Of a stretch of 36,927 nucleotides of DNA, positions 22,775 through 32,187 are shown one piece after another. The number at the start of each line of letters is the position of its first letter. Position 1 is the first letter of the stretch. The notes under the pieces were generated by a model. The model searched no databases. It saw only the letters and a program-made list of their open reading frames with translations, and was not told where the DNA came from. A program made the position numbers and the translations under genes. Source of the DNA: an uncultured Clostridia bacterium (lineage in GTDB: Bacteria; Bacillota; Clostridia; Oscillospirales; Ruminococcaceae); the NCBI GenBank assembly GCA_947625335.1, contig CANQNY010000008.1, positions 1 to 36,927 on the forward strand, written 5' to 3'.

Positions 22775-24028
22775 GTGAACAGAAAAATATCTCTCGGCAT
22801 TACCATAAGTCTTATCGCGATAGGCTGCGCGATAACGTTTGTGCTGACATGGACGGTGTCGCTCGGGATCTATAATTCCAAAATCGCCAGCAGCGAAAAA
22901 TACGCGGGCGTTTATGAAAAGCTTAAAGAAATGGACGCGACGGTGCGCGGAAACTACATCGGCACAATTTCCGACGAGGCTCTCGAAAACGCGATAATAA
23001 ACGGTTATGTCAGCGGCATAGGCGATAAATATGCGTCGTATATGCCGGCAAATTCGTATTATGTGCTCCAGCAGACCACCGGCGGCGTGGTCACGGGCGC
23101 GGGTTTTGAGGCTGAGGAGGACGGCAGCGGGTATCTGCGCGTTACAAGAATATACAAAAACAGCTCCGCGGAGCAAAACGGCATGATGACGGGCGATATA
23201 ATCACAGCGATAGACGGTCACAGCCTGCTTTCCATGACCGCTGCGGACGCGTTTGAGAGAATTTCGGGCGACGTGGGGTCGAAACTGTCGTTAAATCTTG
23301 TGCGAAACGGCGAGGAGGTCTCGGTGACCTTGGTTCGCCAGCAGATAGAGATTGAATCCGTCACCGATAAATTGCTTGAAAACAACATCGGCTATATTCG
23401 CATTCTCACCTTTAACGGGAAAACGTCCGACCAGTTTTCAACTTCTCTTGATTCGCTGCTTGCGAGAAATATCTCGTCGCTTATAATAGACCTTCGCCGA
23501 AACAGCGGGGGCGTTGTATCGGAGCTGAAACCGATGTTAAACCGCATTATCAAGTCGGCGGTTGTGGCGACGGCGGAATACGCGGGAGGGGTCAAGAAAA
23601 ACCTTATCGAGACCGACTCCGACGAATCCCTCGATATTCCGATAGCTATCCTCGTGGACGGCGGCACGTCTTCCGCGGCGGAGCTTTTCGCGGTGGCTCT
23701 GCGCGATGAGTACGGCGCAGTTTTGATAGGCACGCAGACATACGGAAAAGCGGTTATGCAGAATACCTATGAGTTTTCCGACGGCGACGCGCTTACTATT
23801 TCGGTGGCAACTATTCTCCCGTCAAAATCGGAATCCTATGACGGCGTGGGGCTGAAACCCGATTATATCGTAGAACTTCCCGCGGGGATAACCTACGAAT
23901 ATATCACGGACGAGACCGATACGCAGCTGCAAAAGGCTACGGAAATTCTGTCTACGGGCGTTTCGGCGCAGCAAAATCAGCAAACTCCGTCAAATTCGTC
24001 AAGTTCAAGTAATTCAAGCGGTTCATAA
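22775..24028 (+). CDS. S41 carboxyl-terminal processing protease (CtpA/CtpB-like)
   Basis: 417 residues. An N-terminal membrane anchor (about 5-32) is followed by a helical lid, a PDZ domain (about 95-185, GAGFEAEEDGSGYLRV and GMMTGDIITAIDG) and the S41 peptidase core. The catalytic dyad is S300 (DGGTSSAAELFA) and K325 (QTYGKAVMQ), 25 residues apart as in Bacillus CtpB. A Ser/Asn-rich tail ends the protein. The start is a GTG at 22775, seven bases after AAAGGA. Position directly after ftsEX matches the ftsE-ftsX-ctpB order of Bacillus. It is predicted to act outside the membrane on envelope or signalling substrates. Confidence 0.92.
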   Translation: MNRKISLGITISLIAIGCAITFVLTWTVSLGIYNSKIASSEKYAGVYEKLKEMDATVRGNYIGTISDEALENAIINGYVSGIGDKYASYMPANSYYVLQQTTGGVVTGAGFEAEEDGSGYLRVTRIYKNSSAEQNGMMTGDIITAIDGHSLLSMTAADAFERISGDVGSKLSLNLVRNGEEVSVTLVRQQIEIESVTDKLLENNIGYIRILTFNGKTSDQFSTSLDSLLARNISSLIIDLRRNSGGVVSELKPMLNRIIKSAVVATAEYAGGVKKNLIETDSDESLDIPIAILVDGGTSSAAELFAVALRDEYGAVLIGTQTYGKAVMQNTYEFSDGDALTISVATILPSKSESYDGVGLKPDYIVELPAGITYEYITDETDTQLQKATEILSTGVSAQQNQQTPSNSSSSSNSSGS

Positions 24029-24052
24029 AAATCAAATAACAGGAGGAAAATT

Positions 24053-24541
24053 ATGAATAAACCCAGTATGGTACTGACAAGAAAAGGTGAAAAGCAGCTT
24101 AAAGACGAGCTGAACGAGCTGAGATCCGTTCGGCGCAGAGAGGTTGCGGAAAAGATAAAAGTCGCGCTTTCGTTCGGAGATCTTTCCGAAAACAGCGAGT
24201 ACGACGAGGCTAAAAACGAGCAGGGCATTATCGAGTCGAGAATTGCCGAAATAGAGCAGACCTTGGCTCACGCGCAGATTATCGACGACGAGGATATTTC
24301 CACAGAAAAAGTGGGAATTGGAACGACCGTAAAACTGCTTGATATGGAAATGGACGAGGAAATGGAATTCCGCATTGTAGGCACAAAAGAGGCGGATATA
24401 AACAGCGGAAAAATGTCCGATGAGTCGCCCATAGGCTCGGCGATACTCGGACGCGAAGTCGGCGAAGAAGTGGAAGTCGAAACGCCGTCGGGAGTTATCG
24501 GGTTTAAGATACTTGAAATCAGAAAGGACGACGAGGAGTAA
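24053..24541 (+). CDS. greA: Transcription elongation factor GreA
   Basis: 162 residues. The N-terminal coiled coil carries the acidic tip FGDLSENSEYDEAKNEQG that reaches the polymerase active site, and the C-terminal FKBP-like domain ends with SPIGSAILGREVGEEVEVETPSG. It stimulates transcript cleavage in backtracked RNA polymerase. The start follows AGGAGG. It lies 24 nt after the S41 protease gene and 3 nt before lysS; greA-lysS pairing is common in Bacillota. Confidence 0.97.
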   Translation: MNKPSMVLTRKGEKQLKDELNELRSVRRREVAEKIKVALSFGDLSENSEYDEAKNEQGIIESRIAEIEQTLAHAQIIDDEDISTEKVGIGTTVKLLDMEMDEEMEFRIVGTKEADINSGKMSDESPIGSAILGREVGEEVEVETPSGVIGFKILEIRKDDEE

Positions 24542-24544
24542 ATA

Positions 24545-26071
24545 ATGCCGGAAAATAAAGAGAAAAACGAAATACAAGAGGAATTGTCGGAAGAGGAGCT
24601 TGAACAACAGCTTGACGAACAGCACAGAGTTCGCCTTGAAAAGCTTGCGGCACTCAAGGAAAGCGGGCGCGACCCCTATACCGTGACAAAATTCCCGGTG
24701 GATATTTATGCTGCGGATATCCGCGCGAGGTTTGAGGAACTCGAAAACAAGGACGTGTGCATTGCGGGCAGAATTATGTCCCGGCGTGATATGGGCAAGG
24801 CGAATTTTATCGACGTTCGCGACAGCTCCGACAGAATGCAGGTCTATGTCAAGATTGACGAGATAGGCGAGGAGAATTTCGCCGAGTTCAAAAAGTGGGA
24901 TCTGGGCGATATTGTGGGCGTTAAGGGGTATGTTTTCAAGACAAGACGCGGGGAAATTTCCGTTCACGCAAAGGAGATTACCCTGCTTTCAAAGTCGCTG
25001 CTGCCGCTGCCCGAAAAATGGCACGGTCTTAAGGACAAGGAGGAGCGTTATCGCAAACGTTATCTTGACCTTATCGCAAACCCCGAAGTTAAAGACGTTT
25101 TTGTAAAGCGTTCTAAGATACTCTCGGAAATAAGAAAATTCCTTGACGGGCACGGGTATATTGAAGTTGATACGCCGACGCTGCTGCCGCTTGAAATAGG
25201 CGCGGCGGCAAGACCGTTTAAAACGCATCACAACGCTCTGGATATCGATATGTATCTTCGCATTGAAACTGAATTGTACCTCAAAAGGCTTATCGTGGGC
25301 GGCTTTGACAAGGTTTACGAGGTCGGGAGAATTTTCCGCAACGAGGGCATGGACGCGACGCATAATCCCGAATTTACGTCTATCGAAATGTATCAGGCGT
25401 ATATCAACTACTTTGATATGATGGATCTTATCGAGGAGCTTTACCGCACGGTGACTCTCAATGTCTGCGGCACGGACACCGTAATATATCAGGACAAGGA
25501 GATAGCTGTAGGAAAGCCGTGGGAACGCCTTACTATGATCGAGGCGGTCAAGAAGTACGCGGGCGTGGACTACAACGACTGGAAAACCGACGAGGAGGCG
25601 AGAGCCTGCGCGAAGGCAAAGGGCGTTGAGGACGGCGTGGACGCAAATTCCACCAAGGGTCACGTTCTTATCGCGTTTTTCGAGGCGTTTGTAGAGGACA
25701 AGCTTATCCAGCCGACGATAATTTACGACTATCCCGTGGAAAATTCTCCGCTTGCAAAAAGAAAGTCCGATTGTCCCGCATTTACCGAAAGATTTGAGTA
25801 TTTTATCAACGGAACGGAGTTCGGAAACGCGTTTTCGGAGCTTAACGACCCGATTGACCAGAAGGAGCGTTTTGTAAAGCAGGTTGCGGCAAAACGCGCT
25901 CAGGGCGGAAACGACGCGCAGGTAGACGAGGATTTTATCACCGCGCTGGAATATGGACTGCCTCCTACGGGCGGCTTAGGGTTCGGGTTTGACAGGCTGG
26001 TAATGCTGCTGACAAATTCCCCGAGCATAAGGGACGTTTTGCTGTTCCCGACAATGCGTCCGCAGGTTTAA
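24545..26071 (+). CDS. lysS: Lysyl-tRNA synthetase, class II
   Basis: 508 residues. An acidic N-terminal extension (EELSEEELEQQLDEQ) is followed by the OB-fold anticodon-binding domain (about 60-175) and the class II core: motif 2 FRNEGMDATHNPEFTSIE and motif 3 GLGFGFDRLVMLLT. It charges tRNA-Lys in the cytoplasm. It starts 3 nt after greA, so the two are co-translated. One variation was noted: the motif 1 region reads PLEIGAAARPF, where most relatives have a GGAxARPF string; this should not affect function. Confidence 0.97.
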   Translation: MPENKEKNEIQEELSEEELEQQLDEQHRVRLEKLAALKESGRDPYTVTKFPVDIYAADIRARFEELENKDVCIAGRIMSRRDMGKANFIDVRDSSDRMQVYVKIDEIGEENFAEFKKWDLGDIVGVKGYVFKTRRGEISVHAKEITLLSKSLLPLPEKWHGLKDKEERYRKRYLDLIANPEVKDVFVKRSKILSEIRKFLDGHGYIEVDTPTLLPLEIGAAARPFKTHHNALDIDMYLRIETELYLKRLIVGGFDKVYEVGRIFRNEGMDATHNPEFTSIEMYQAYINYFDMMDLIEELYRTVTLNVCGTDTVIYQDKEIAVGKPWERLTMIEAVKKYAGVDYNDWKTDEEARACAKAKGVEDGVDANSTKGHVLIAFFEAFVEDKLIQPTIIYDYPVENSPLAKRKSDCPAFTERFEYFINGTEFGNAFSELNDPIDQKERFVKQVAAKRAQGGNDAQVDEDFITALEYGLPPTGGLGFGFDRLVMLLTNSPSIRDVLLFPTMRPQV

Positions 26072-26088
26072 CAACTAAAACGAAAACG

Positions 26089-26111
26089 GAGATCGACAGG
26101 CTGTCGGTCTC
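26089..26111 (+). terminator. Hairpin after lysS, possible weak terminator
   Basis: A 10-bp stem (GAGATCGACA with TGTCGGTCTC, one T-G pair) and GGC loop, followed only by TGTTCTG. The missing T run suggests partial termination or an mRNA-end structure. Confidence 0.4.
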
Positions 26112-26137
26112 TGTTCTGTATAATGTGGGGTGAGTTT

Positions 26138-26893
26138 ATGCAAAACAACGACGACCGCCGCGAACTTCTTAAAATAAAGCAGTCGCGGCAGGAGATGTTG
26201 AACGAAGATAATACGAAGAATGAAGAGCCGAAAAAAACGGCTTACGAAAAACCGCACGGTATGGCAGCCGTTAAAAACTTCCTTTACTATCACAAAGTGA
26301 CGATAATAATTGCGGCGGCGATAATCGCTCTTGCGGCGTTTCTCGTTTTACAGACCGTACTCCGCGAAAAAGGAGACATAAGGGTGCTGGTAATTTCGAC
26401 GGAGGCAACCTCCGAGCTTTCTGCGCGCGCCGACGCGATTGGAAACGCTTTGGCGCGGTATTGCCCCGATTTCGACAAAAAACACGGCGTTGTCGTGGAG
26501 ACCGTTTTTATTGACCTTTCGGCAGGGCAAAATCAAGGGCAATATTACCTTGTCGAGCAGGAAAAACTGGATCTTGAAATGCAAAACCCCAAATCGCAGA
26601 TAATTATTACCGACGAGGGTTTTCGGGCATATGCAAGCGACGAAAACGGCTTTCAAAGCAGGTTTTTCACCGACCTTACAAGCCTTTACCCCGAAAAACA
26701 AGGCTATCTTGACAGAGCAATCCGCTTTAACGACACCGCTCTTGCGAAAGACGCGGGCTGGAACAGCTGTCCCGACAAAACGGTGATTTTCGTGCGTTCG
26801 GTGACTTCCGAAGATAAAGATGAAATTGAGGCAAACCGCAGGGCTTTGGAGGTTATTGAAAACGTGATAAACGAAACCAAAATAAATTCCTAA
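26138..26893 (+). CDS. Single-pass membrane protein, conserved, unknown function
   Basis: 251 residues. A charged cytoplasmic N-terminus (NDDRRELLKIKQSRQEML) and one membrane segment (about 53-72, TIIIAAAIIALAAFLVLQTV) are followed by an extracytoplasmic domain of roughly 175 residues (GDIRVLVISTEATSELSARA, VVVETVFIDLSAGQNQGQYY, IIITDEGFRAY). The alternating strands and helices suggest a Rossmann-like or periplasmic-binding-like fold (inference). I have seen similar proteins in Ruminococcaceae but know no function. ATG 26138 is preferred over 26123, as GGGGTGAG stands five bases before it. Its stop overlaps the stop of a leftward small ORF. Confidence 0.72.
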   Translation: MQNNDDRRELLKIKQSRQEMLNEDNTKNEEPKKTAYEKPHGMAAVKNFLYYHKVTIIIAAAIIALAAFLVLQTVLREKGDIRVLVISTEATSELSARADAIGNALARYCPDFDKKHGVVVETVFIDLSAGQNQGQYYLVEQEKLDLEMQNPKSQIIITDEGFRAYASDENGFQSRFFTDLTSLYPEKQGYLDRAIRFNDTALAKDAGWNSCPDKTVIFVRSVTSEDKDEIEANRRALEVIENVINETKINS

Positions 26894-27000
26894 CTGAACG
26901 GGTCTTTTTTCTCGCAGTTTATGGGAGTGTGCTGCATTTTCCCCGAACCCGCGCGAATGTCGCAAGGAATATATTCCGTCTTCTTTACGGGGTCTTTCAT
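26890..27000 (-). CDS. Translationally coupled 36-residue ORF
   Basis: Starts MKDPVKKTEYIPCDIRAG and ends EKKDPFS. Its ATG overlaps the stop of the preceding ferritin-like gene in the classic ATGA arrangement, and it runs up to the stop of the convergent gene at 26893. Two cysteines (C13, C29) could bind metal or form a bridge. It is hydrophilic with no membrane segment. No family was recognised. The coupling is the main argument that it is real. Confidence 0.5.
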   Translation of the reverse strand: MKDPVKKTEYIPCDIRAGSGKMQHTPINCEKKDPFS

Positions 27001-27440
27001 AAAAACCTCTTCAAGCCGTCGCAGAAGTCCTGTTCGCGCGCTAAAAGCTGCTCCGCGCTTTCGCGGATACCCGCATATGCCCCGTGAGAACGGTTTACGG
27101 TGCGCTGCATATCGATAATGCCCATAGTCGTGCCTTTAAGCATTATCTGCGCGAGATTGGAGCTGCTTTTGTTGTGAGCGGTTTTCATTGCAATGCCCAT
27201 TTTCGTCATGGAAACAAGATACGGCGAAACCTTTCGTGCGGGTTCGCCGCGCCGCGAAAGCTCCCGGCTTGCCCTTGACGCTACGGTTTTATAGCGTTTT
27301 TGCTGACCCGAAATCTCTCTGTAAAGTTCGCGGCTTTTGCACCGTTTTAGAACATCGCCGCTTGCCTCGTACGCCATTTGCGCGTTCTGGTAGACGCTGT
27401 TTAAGATAGCCGCGCTTTGCTTATTTCTGTATTCCGACAT
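26997..27440 (-). CDS. Ferritin-like four-helix protein, unknown function
   Basis: 147 residues, all helical, no signal peptide. Four helices fit a ferritin-like bundle: SAAILNSVYQNAQMAYEASG, REISGQQKRYKTVASRASRE, SYLVSMTKMGIAMKTAHNK-like and AQIMLKGTTMGIIDMQRTVN. The repeated TKMGIAMKT and KGTTMGIIDMQR pieces are typical of a clostridial family I recognise by pattern only. The usual di-iron ExxH ligands are not apparent, so metal chemistry is doubtful. The start follows GGGGG. It is coupled to a 36-residue ORF by ATGA overlap. Confidence 0.7.
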   Translation of the reverse strand: MSEYRNKQSAAILNSVYQNAQMAYEASGDVLKRCKSRELYREISGQQKRYKTVASRASRELSRRGEPARKVSPYLVSMTKMGIAMKTAHNKSSSNLAQIMLKGTTMGIIDMQRTVNRSHGAYAGIRESAEQLLAREQDFCDGLKRFL

Positions 27441-27523
27441 AATATACCCCCGTTTTTAGTTTTTCGCTATTATTTTGAACATTTAACCCGCGATTATTAC
27501 GAATTTTGTTTTGGAGGGAAAAT

Positions 27524-28090
27524 ATGGAAATCAAAAGATGCTCCTGGGTGGGGTCCGACCCGCTTTATATCGAATATCACGACCGCGAGTGGGGAAAACC
27601 GCTCCACGACGACAGAATGCTTTTTGAAATGTTGATTTTAGAGGGCATGCAGGCAGGGCTTTCATGGATAACGGTTTTGCGTAAGCGCGAGAGCTTTCGG
27701 CAGGCGTTCGACAACTTCGACCCGGAAAAAATTGCGAATTACGGCGAAGACAAAATTGCCGAGCTTATGGGAAATTCTTCCATAATCCGAAACGAGCGCA
27801 AAATCCGAGCCGCCGTTCAGAACGCGAGGGCTTTTCTGGCGGTAGAAAAGGAGTTCGGGAGCTTTGACAGGTTCATCTGGGGGTTTGTGGATTACGCGCC
27901 CATGGTAAATTCCCCGAAAACCGAAAAAGACGTCCCCGCGAACACGCCGCTGTCCGACAAGATAAGTAAGGAACTTAAAAAACGCGGGTTTAAGTTTGTC
28001 GGAACGACTATCGTTTACTCGTTTTTGCAGGCGGTGGGAATTGTGAACGACCATGTGCAGGGGTGCTTTTGCTGTTTGAAAAATAAGTGA
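27524..28090 (+). CDS. tag: DNA-3-methyladenine glycosylase I
   Basis: 188 residues, the usual Tag length. It removes 3-methyladenine from alkylated DNA. It has the N-terminal RCSWVGSDPLYIEYHDREWG with a zinc Cys and His, the substrate-pocket stretch LEGMQAGLSWITVLRKRE, and the C-terminal zinc ligands in VNDHVQGCFCC. The start at ATG 27524 follows GGAGG at good spacing; a longer frame from 27506 is not supported. No terminator is visible before htpG, but htpG has its own promoter. Confidence 0.95.
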   Translation: MEIKRCSWVGSDPLYIEYHDREWGKPLHDDRMLFEMLILEGMQAGLSWITVLRKRESFRQAFDNFDPEKIANYGEDKIAELMGNSSIIRNERKIRAAVQNARAFLAVEKEFGSFDRFIWGFVDYAPMVNSPKTEKDVPANTPLSDKISKELKKRGFKFVGTTIVYSFLQAVGIVNDHVQGCFCCLKNK

Positions 28091-28138
28091 AAATTCAAAA
28101 AAGTTTGAAATAATTCTCACTTTTGTTAAAAATAGCAC

Positions 28139-28166
28139 TTGAAATTTCAGAAAAAAGGTGTATAAT
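28139..28166 (+). promoter_or_regulatory. Sigma-A promoter for htpG
   Basis: TTGAAA (28139-28144), 16 bases, TATAAT (28161-28166). The predicted start falls at the first bases of the CIRCE element. Confidence 0.75.
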
Positions 28167-28170
28167 ATAA

Positions 28171-28197
28171 TTAGCACTCTAAGGAAGAGAGTGCTAA
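28171..28197. promoter_or_regulatory. CIRCE operator (HrcA site)
   Basis: TTAGCACTC, nine bases, GAGTGCTAA: a perfect CIRCE inverted repeat. It overlaps the predicted start of the htpG transcript, so HrcA binding would block initiation, with release on heat shock. Neither hrcA nor groESL is in the window. Confidence 0.95.
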
Positions 28198-28220
28198 TTA
28201 TTATTTAAGGTGATGATTTT

Positions 28221-30119
28221 ATGGGTGAAACAAAGGAATTTAAGGCGGAATCCAAGCGTTTGCTGGAAATGATGATAAACTCTATCTACACGCACAAGGA
28301 GATTTTCCTGCGCGAGCTTATTTCCAACGCCTCGGACGCTATGGACAAGCTGTATTTTAAGTCTATGTCGGATGGGAACGGCGAGGCTGTCACGCGGTCG
28401 GATATGGAGATAAAACTTGACGCGCAAAAAGACGCGAGAACGCTTACTATTTCCGACAACGGCATCGGAATGACTGCGGAGGAACTCGAAAACAACCTCG
28501 GCACTATCGCGCAAAGCGGCTCGCTTGCGTTTAAAAAAGAAAACGAAAACGCCGAGGACGTGGATATTATCGGGCAATTCGGCGTGGGATTTTATTCCGC
28601 GTTTATGGTGGCAAAAAAGGTCACGGTGATTTCCAAGGCTTACGACTCGGACAAGGCGTTTATGTGGCAGAGCGAGGGCGTGGACGGGTACACTATATCC
28701 GAGGCTGAAAAGGACGGTCACGGCACGACAATCACGCTTGAAATTAAGGATAACACCGACGAGGAAAATTACGATGAATTCCTCACTCCGTACAAGATAA
28801 AGGAGCTTGTCCGCAAGTACTCCGATTATATACGCTATCCGATTAAAATGGACGTGGAACACGAGCGTCTGCGCGAGGGGACGGGCGTTGACGGAAAAGA
28901 GCCCGAATACGACAAGGAAATAGTTACCGAAACGCTGAATTCCATGATACCCGTGTGGAAAAAGTCAAAATCCGAGCTTAAGGACGAGGATTACAACCAG
29001 TTCTACAAGGACAAATTCTACGACTACTCCGACCCGCTGCTGCATATCCACACCAAGACCGAGGGCGCGGCGACCTATTCGGCGCTGCTTTATGTGCCGT
29101 CGAAAGCTCCCTATGATTATTACACAAAATCGTTTGAAAAGGGCTTGCAGCTCTATTCGGGCGGCGTTATGATAATGGAAAAATGCGGGGACTTGCTGCC
29201 GGATTATTTCAGCTTTGTAAAGGGACTTGTAGATTCGGAGGATTTGTCGCTGAATATCTCCCGTGAAATGCTCCAGCATGACAGACAGCTTAAGGTTATC
29301 GCGAAATCTATCGAAAAATCGATTAAAAACGAGCTGAAAAAGCTGCAAAAAAATGACCGCGCAAAGTACGAGAAGTTTTTTGAAACGTTCGGAACGCAGA
29401 TAAAATACGGCATTTACGAAAGCTACGGAATGAATAAGGACGAGCTTTCGGACCTGTTGATGTTCAAGACCTCGAACGGCGGTATGACTACTCTTGAGGA
29501 ATATGTTTCCCGTATGAAAGACGGTCAGCAGTACATTTATTTCGCGTCGGGCAGCAGCGTTTCACGCATTGAAAGCCTGCCCCAGACTGAGCTTGTCCGC
29601 GACAAGGGTTTTGAGATACTCTATCTTACCGACCATGTTGACGAATTTTGCCTGCAAATGATGCACGACTATGACGGCAAGGAATACAAGTCGGTTTCCG
29701 CGGACGATCTGGAGCTGGGCTCGGAGGAGGAAAACAAGGAGATCCAAAAAGAGCAGGACGACAACAAGGCTTTGTTCGACTTTATGACGGAAAAGCTATC
29801 GGGCAAGGTGAAGGCTGTAAAGCTCTCTCACCGCCTTAAAAATCACCCCGTTTGCATTACAAGCGAGGGAAATCTCTCGGTTGAAATGGAAAAAGTGCTT
29901 TCGGCTATGCCGAACGGCGAGGGCGCGAAAGCGGAAAAGGTTCTCGAAATAAATCCCAACCACGCGATTTTTGAAAAGCTGAAGTCGCTTTTCGAGAACG
30001 ACAAGGACAAAGCGGCGGAATATGCGGAAATTTTGTACGATCAGGCGTTGCTTATAGAGGGAATGCCGATAGAGGATCCGGTGGGATTCTCAAACAAGGT
30101 GTGCAAGTTCTTAGCGTAA
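28221..30119 (+). CDS. htpG: Hsp90-family chaperone HtpG
   Basis: 632 residues. The GHKL ATPase domain is at the N-terminus ([38 protein letters not shown]), followed by the middle client-binding domain and the C-terminal dimerisation domain. Length and order are normal for bacterial Hsp90, and no MEEVD tail is present, as expected. It is cytoplasmic. Start follows AAGGTGATG. A CIRCE element directly upstream places it under HrcA. In B. subtilis htpG is not in the HrcA regulon, so the wiring here differs from that model. Confidence 0.97.
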   Translation: MGETKEFKAESKRLLEMMINSIYTHKEIFLRELISNASDAMDKLYFKSMSDGNGEAVTRSDMEIKLDAQKDARTLTISDNGIGMTAEELENNLGTIAQSGSLAFKKENENAEDVDIIGQFGVGFYSAFMVAKKVTVISKAYDSDKAFMWQSEGVDGYTISEAEKDGHGTTITLEIKDNTDEENYDEFLTPYKIKELVRKYSDYIRYPIKMDVEHERLREGTGVDGKEPEYDKEIVTETLNSMIPVWKKSKSELKDEDYNQFYKDKFYDYSDPLLHIHTKTEGAATYSALLYVPSKAPYDYYTKSFEKGLQLYSGGVMIMEKCGDLLPDYFSFVKGLVDSEDLSLNISREMLQHDRQLKVIAKSIEKSIKNELKKLQKNDRAKYEKFFETFGTQIKYGIYESYGMNKDELSDLLMFKTSNGGMTTLEEYVSRMKDGQQYIYFASGSSVSRIESLPQTELVRDKGFEILYLTDHVDEFCLQMMHDYDGKEYKSVSADDLELGSEEENKEIQKEQDDNKALFDFMTEKLSGKVKAVKLSHRLKNHPVCITSEGNLSVEMEKVLSAMPNGEGAKAEKVLEINPNHAIFEKLKSLFENDKDKAAEYAEILYDQALLIEGMPIEDPVGFSNKVCKFLA

Positions 30120-30123
30120 CTTC

Positions 30124-30251
30124 AGGCTGTCGATAAGCCCCATCTACTTCGTCATCGTAACCGCGGCAGGCAAAAGCCTAGCCGCGGTCACGTTTCCAGC
30201 GTTTTCCGCTGTAAGCGGATAATGCGGTATATGGAGCTTTCTCAACAGCCT
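30124..30251. mobile_element. MITE-like element with AGGCTGT terminal inverted repeats
   Basis: The left end (AGGCTGTCGATAAGCCCCAT, 30124-30143) and the right end read on the minus strand (AGGCTGTTGAGAAAGCTCCA, from 30251) are imperfect inverted repeats of about 25 bases. Inside are a near-perfect 12-bp hairpin (ACCGCGGC-AGGC, AAAA, GCCT-A-GCCGCGGT) and a smaller CCGCT/AGCGG one. The 128-base unit has no ORF and sits between the htpG stop and its terminator. No clear target duplication was found. Confidence 0.6.
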
Positions 30252-30266
30252 ATTAAAATGTGAAAA

Positions 30267-30295
30267 AATCCTCTCCGTAAAAAGAGAGGATTTTA
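30267..30295. terminator. Bidirectional terminator between htpG and the NERD gene
   Basis: AATCCTCTC, loop, GAGAGGATT then TTATTTAT; a run of A before the stem gives a T run on the other strand. It serves both convergent units. Confidence 0.85.
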
Positions 30296-30296
30296 T

Positions 30297-31034
30297 TTAT
30301 ATATTGTTTCGTGCGTCGTTGAGTATTTGAGCGTATTTTTCCATCTGTATTTTGGAAATAACTTGGTTTTTGTCGTAATTCTCCAGAAACCGGAGCAATT
30401 CGCGGCTGCCAAGACACACGTAATCCGTCTCGCGCAGCGATAACCGAAGTTTAGCATTGGAACTTGAAAAAAACAGCACCGTGTCTATCCACACATCTTC
30501 GCCCGCGGCGTTTAAAATGCTCTTTACAATGTCCCGCTGGCGGCGCATTTGCTTTATGGGGTTGTCCATTTCAATAACGGCGGTTTTGTCGCGGTAGTAT
30601 TTGCGCTGTTCCCATTTTTCCGCTTTCCAACTGCCTTGAATTGTCCCGGAATGGTTCTTTACTTCGACGATTATAACGCCCTTGTGGCTGATTATCAGCA
30701 TATCAACCTCCGAACGCCCGCGTTTATAGCGAATGGGGAGATTGCAGAAGATGATATTGTTCCCGGAAAGATGCTTTACCGCCTTGTACAACAGCTTTTC
30801 TCCGCGCCTACCGCTGTTTAAGACGTTGTAACGCCTTGCAAGGATAACATAAGCGGCGTTGCAGAGAAAAATCAGAGAGATGACCACTATTGCCGTTATC
30901 TTGGTTTCGTACAGCTTGAACCACACAAACGAAATAAGCAGCAGCACGGGAGCTACTCCCAAGAAAACCTGCATTATCACAAGAACGATAATGCGTTTGT
31001 TATTTGTATTTTTACAGCGAATGACCTTGTTCAT
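30297..31034 (-). CDS. Membrane-anchored NERD-domain protein
   Basis: 245 residues. Two N-terminal membrane segments (about 14-36 and 45-65) are followed by a NERD (nuclease-related) domain (about 75-190): SGRRGEKLLYKAV, then YKRGRSEVDMLIISHKGVIIVEVKNHSGTIQG. The glutamate, aspartate and E-x-K residues of the restriction-endonuclease-like core are all present, so nuclease activity is possible but unproven for the family. ATG 31034 follows GAGGTATAA. It is 15 nt after ychF and shares its promoter. Confidence 0.85.
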   Translation of the reverse strand: MNKVIRCKNTNNKRIIVLVIMQVFLGVAPVLLLISFVWFKLYETKITAIVVISLIFLCNAAYVILARRYNVLNSGRRGEKLLYKAVKHLSGNNIIFCNLPIRYKRGRSEVDMLIISHKGVIIVEVKNHSGTIQGSWKAEKWEQRKYYRDKTAVIEMDNPIKQMRRQRDIVKSILNAAGEDVWIDTVLFFSSSNAKLRLSLRETDYVCLGSRELLRFLENYDKNQVISKIQMEKYAQILNDARNNI

Positions 31035-31049
31035 TTATACCTCTACACA

Positions 31050-32144
31050 TTACACATTAAATCGGAAAAGCGTAACATCGCCGTCCTGCATGACATAATC
31101 CTTGCCCTCCAGACGAACAAGCCCCTTTTCCTTTGCGGCAGCCATAGACCCGCAGTTTATAAGGTCGTCGAACGACACTATCTCGGCGCGGATAAAGCCT
31201 TTTTCAAAGTCGGTGTGGATTTTTCCCGCCGCCTGCGGAGCTTTCGTGCCTTTGGTGATAGTCCACGCGCGCACCTCGGGAGTTCCCGCCGTGAGGAACG
31301 AAATAAGTCCAAGCAAGCGATATCCCGACTTGATTATTCTCGCAAGACCGGAGCTTTCAAGCCCGAGTTCGCTTAAAAACATGGTCTTGTCCTCGTCGGA
31401 CATATCGGAGATTTCAGCCTCGATTTCGGCGCATATCGGCAGAACCTCGGCGTTTTCCTCGCGGGCAATTTCACAAACGGCTTTATACTGCGGATTATCG
31501 TCAATGTTACCCGTAAAATCCGCCTCGGAGAGATTTGCCGCGTAAATCACGGGCTTGTTGGACAGCAACGGCGTATCCTTCAGGAATTCAAGCTCCTCCT
31601 CGGTGTAACCGAAACTTCTCGCGGACTTTCCGTCTTCAAGGTGAGATTTCAGACGCTCGAAGAAATCAACCTGCTTTTGCACGGATTTATCGCCCTTGAG
31701 AGCCTTTTTTGCGCGGTCAATGCGGCGTTCGAGGATCTCCAGATCGGAGAAAATAAGCTCGAGATTTATCGTTTCAATATCGCGTGCCGCGTCAACGCTG
31801 CCGTCGACGTGAATGATATTATCGTCCTCAAAACAGCGCACAACGTGGACGATAGCGTCCACCTCACGGATATTCGAGAGGAATTTATTGCCCAGACCCT
31901 CGCCCTTGGACGCGCCCTTTACAAGACCCGCAATATCGACGAATTCAAGCGTCGCGGGAGTGAACTTCTCGGGGTTGAACATGCGTGCAAGCGCGTCAAG
32001 CCGCTCGTCGGGAACGGAAACGATGCCGACGTTCGGCTCTATCGTGCAGAACGGATAATTTGCGGACTGTGCGCCCGCGTTTGTAAGAGCGTTGAAAAGG
32101 GTGCTTTTGCCGACGTTCGGCAAGCCTACCATACCTAACTTCAT
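31050..32144 (-). CDS. ychF: Redox-regulated ATPase YchF
   Basis: 364 residues, full length. Obg-family P-loop protein (GLPNVGKST at 7-15, [20 protein letters not shown]) with a coiled-coil insert and a C-terminal TGS domain (about 280-364). The family (OLA1/YchF) binds ATP rather than GTP, associates with ribosomes and modulates stress responses. The Shine-Dalgarno site is AAGGTGGGA. It has its own promoter (32188-32216), divergent from the thiamine promoter. Confidence 0.96.
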   Translation of the reverse strand: MKLGMVGLPNVGKSTLFNALTNAGAQSANYPFCTIEPNVGIVSVPDERLDALARMFNPEKFTPATLEFVDIAGLVKGASKGEGLGNKFLSNIREVDAIVHVVRCFEDDNIIHVDGSVDAARDIETINLELIFSDLEILERRIDRAKKALKGDKSVQKQVDFFERLKSHLEDGKSARSFGYTEEELEFLKDTPLLSNKPVIYAANLSEADFTGNIDDNPQYKAVCEIAREENAEVLPICAEIEAEISDMSDEDKTMFLSELGLESSGLARIIKSGYRLLGLISFLTAGTPEVRAWTITKGTKAPQAAGKIHTDFEKGFIRAEIVSFDDLINCGSMAAAKEKGLVRLEGKDYVMQDGDVTLFRFNV

Positions 32145-32187
32145 TTAAAATTCCCACCTTAACCGTTAGAAATAAAAATACACTATA

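Noticed and set aside
22181-23221. 346-codon minus-strand frame
   Set aside because: Antisense to ftsX and the S41 protease gene, with no recognisable domain.
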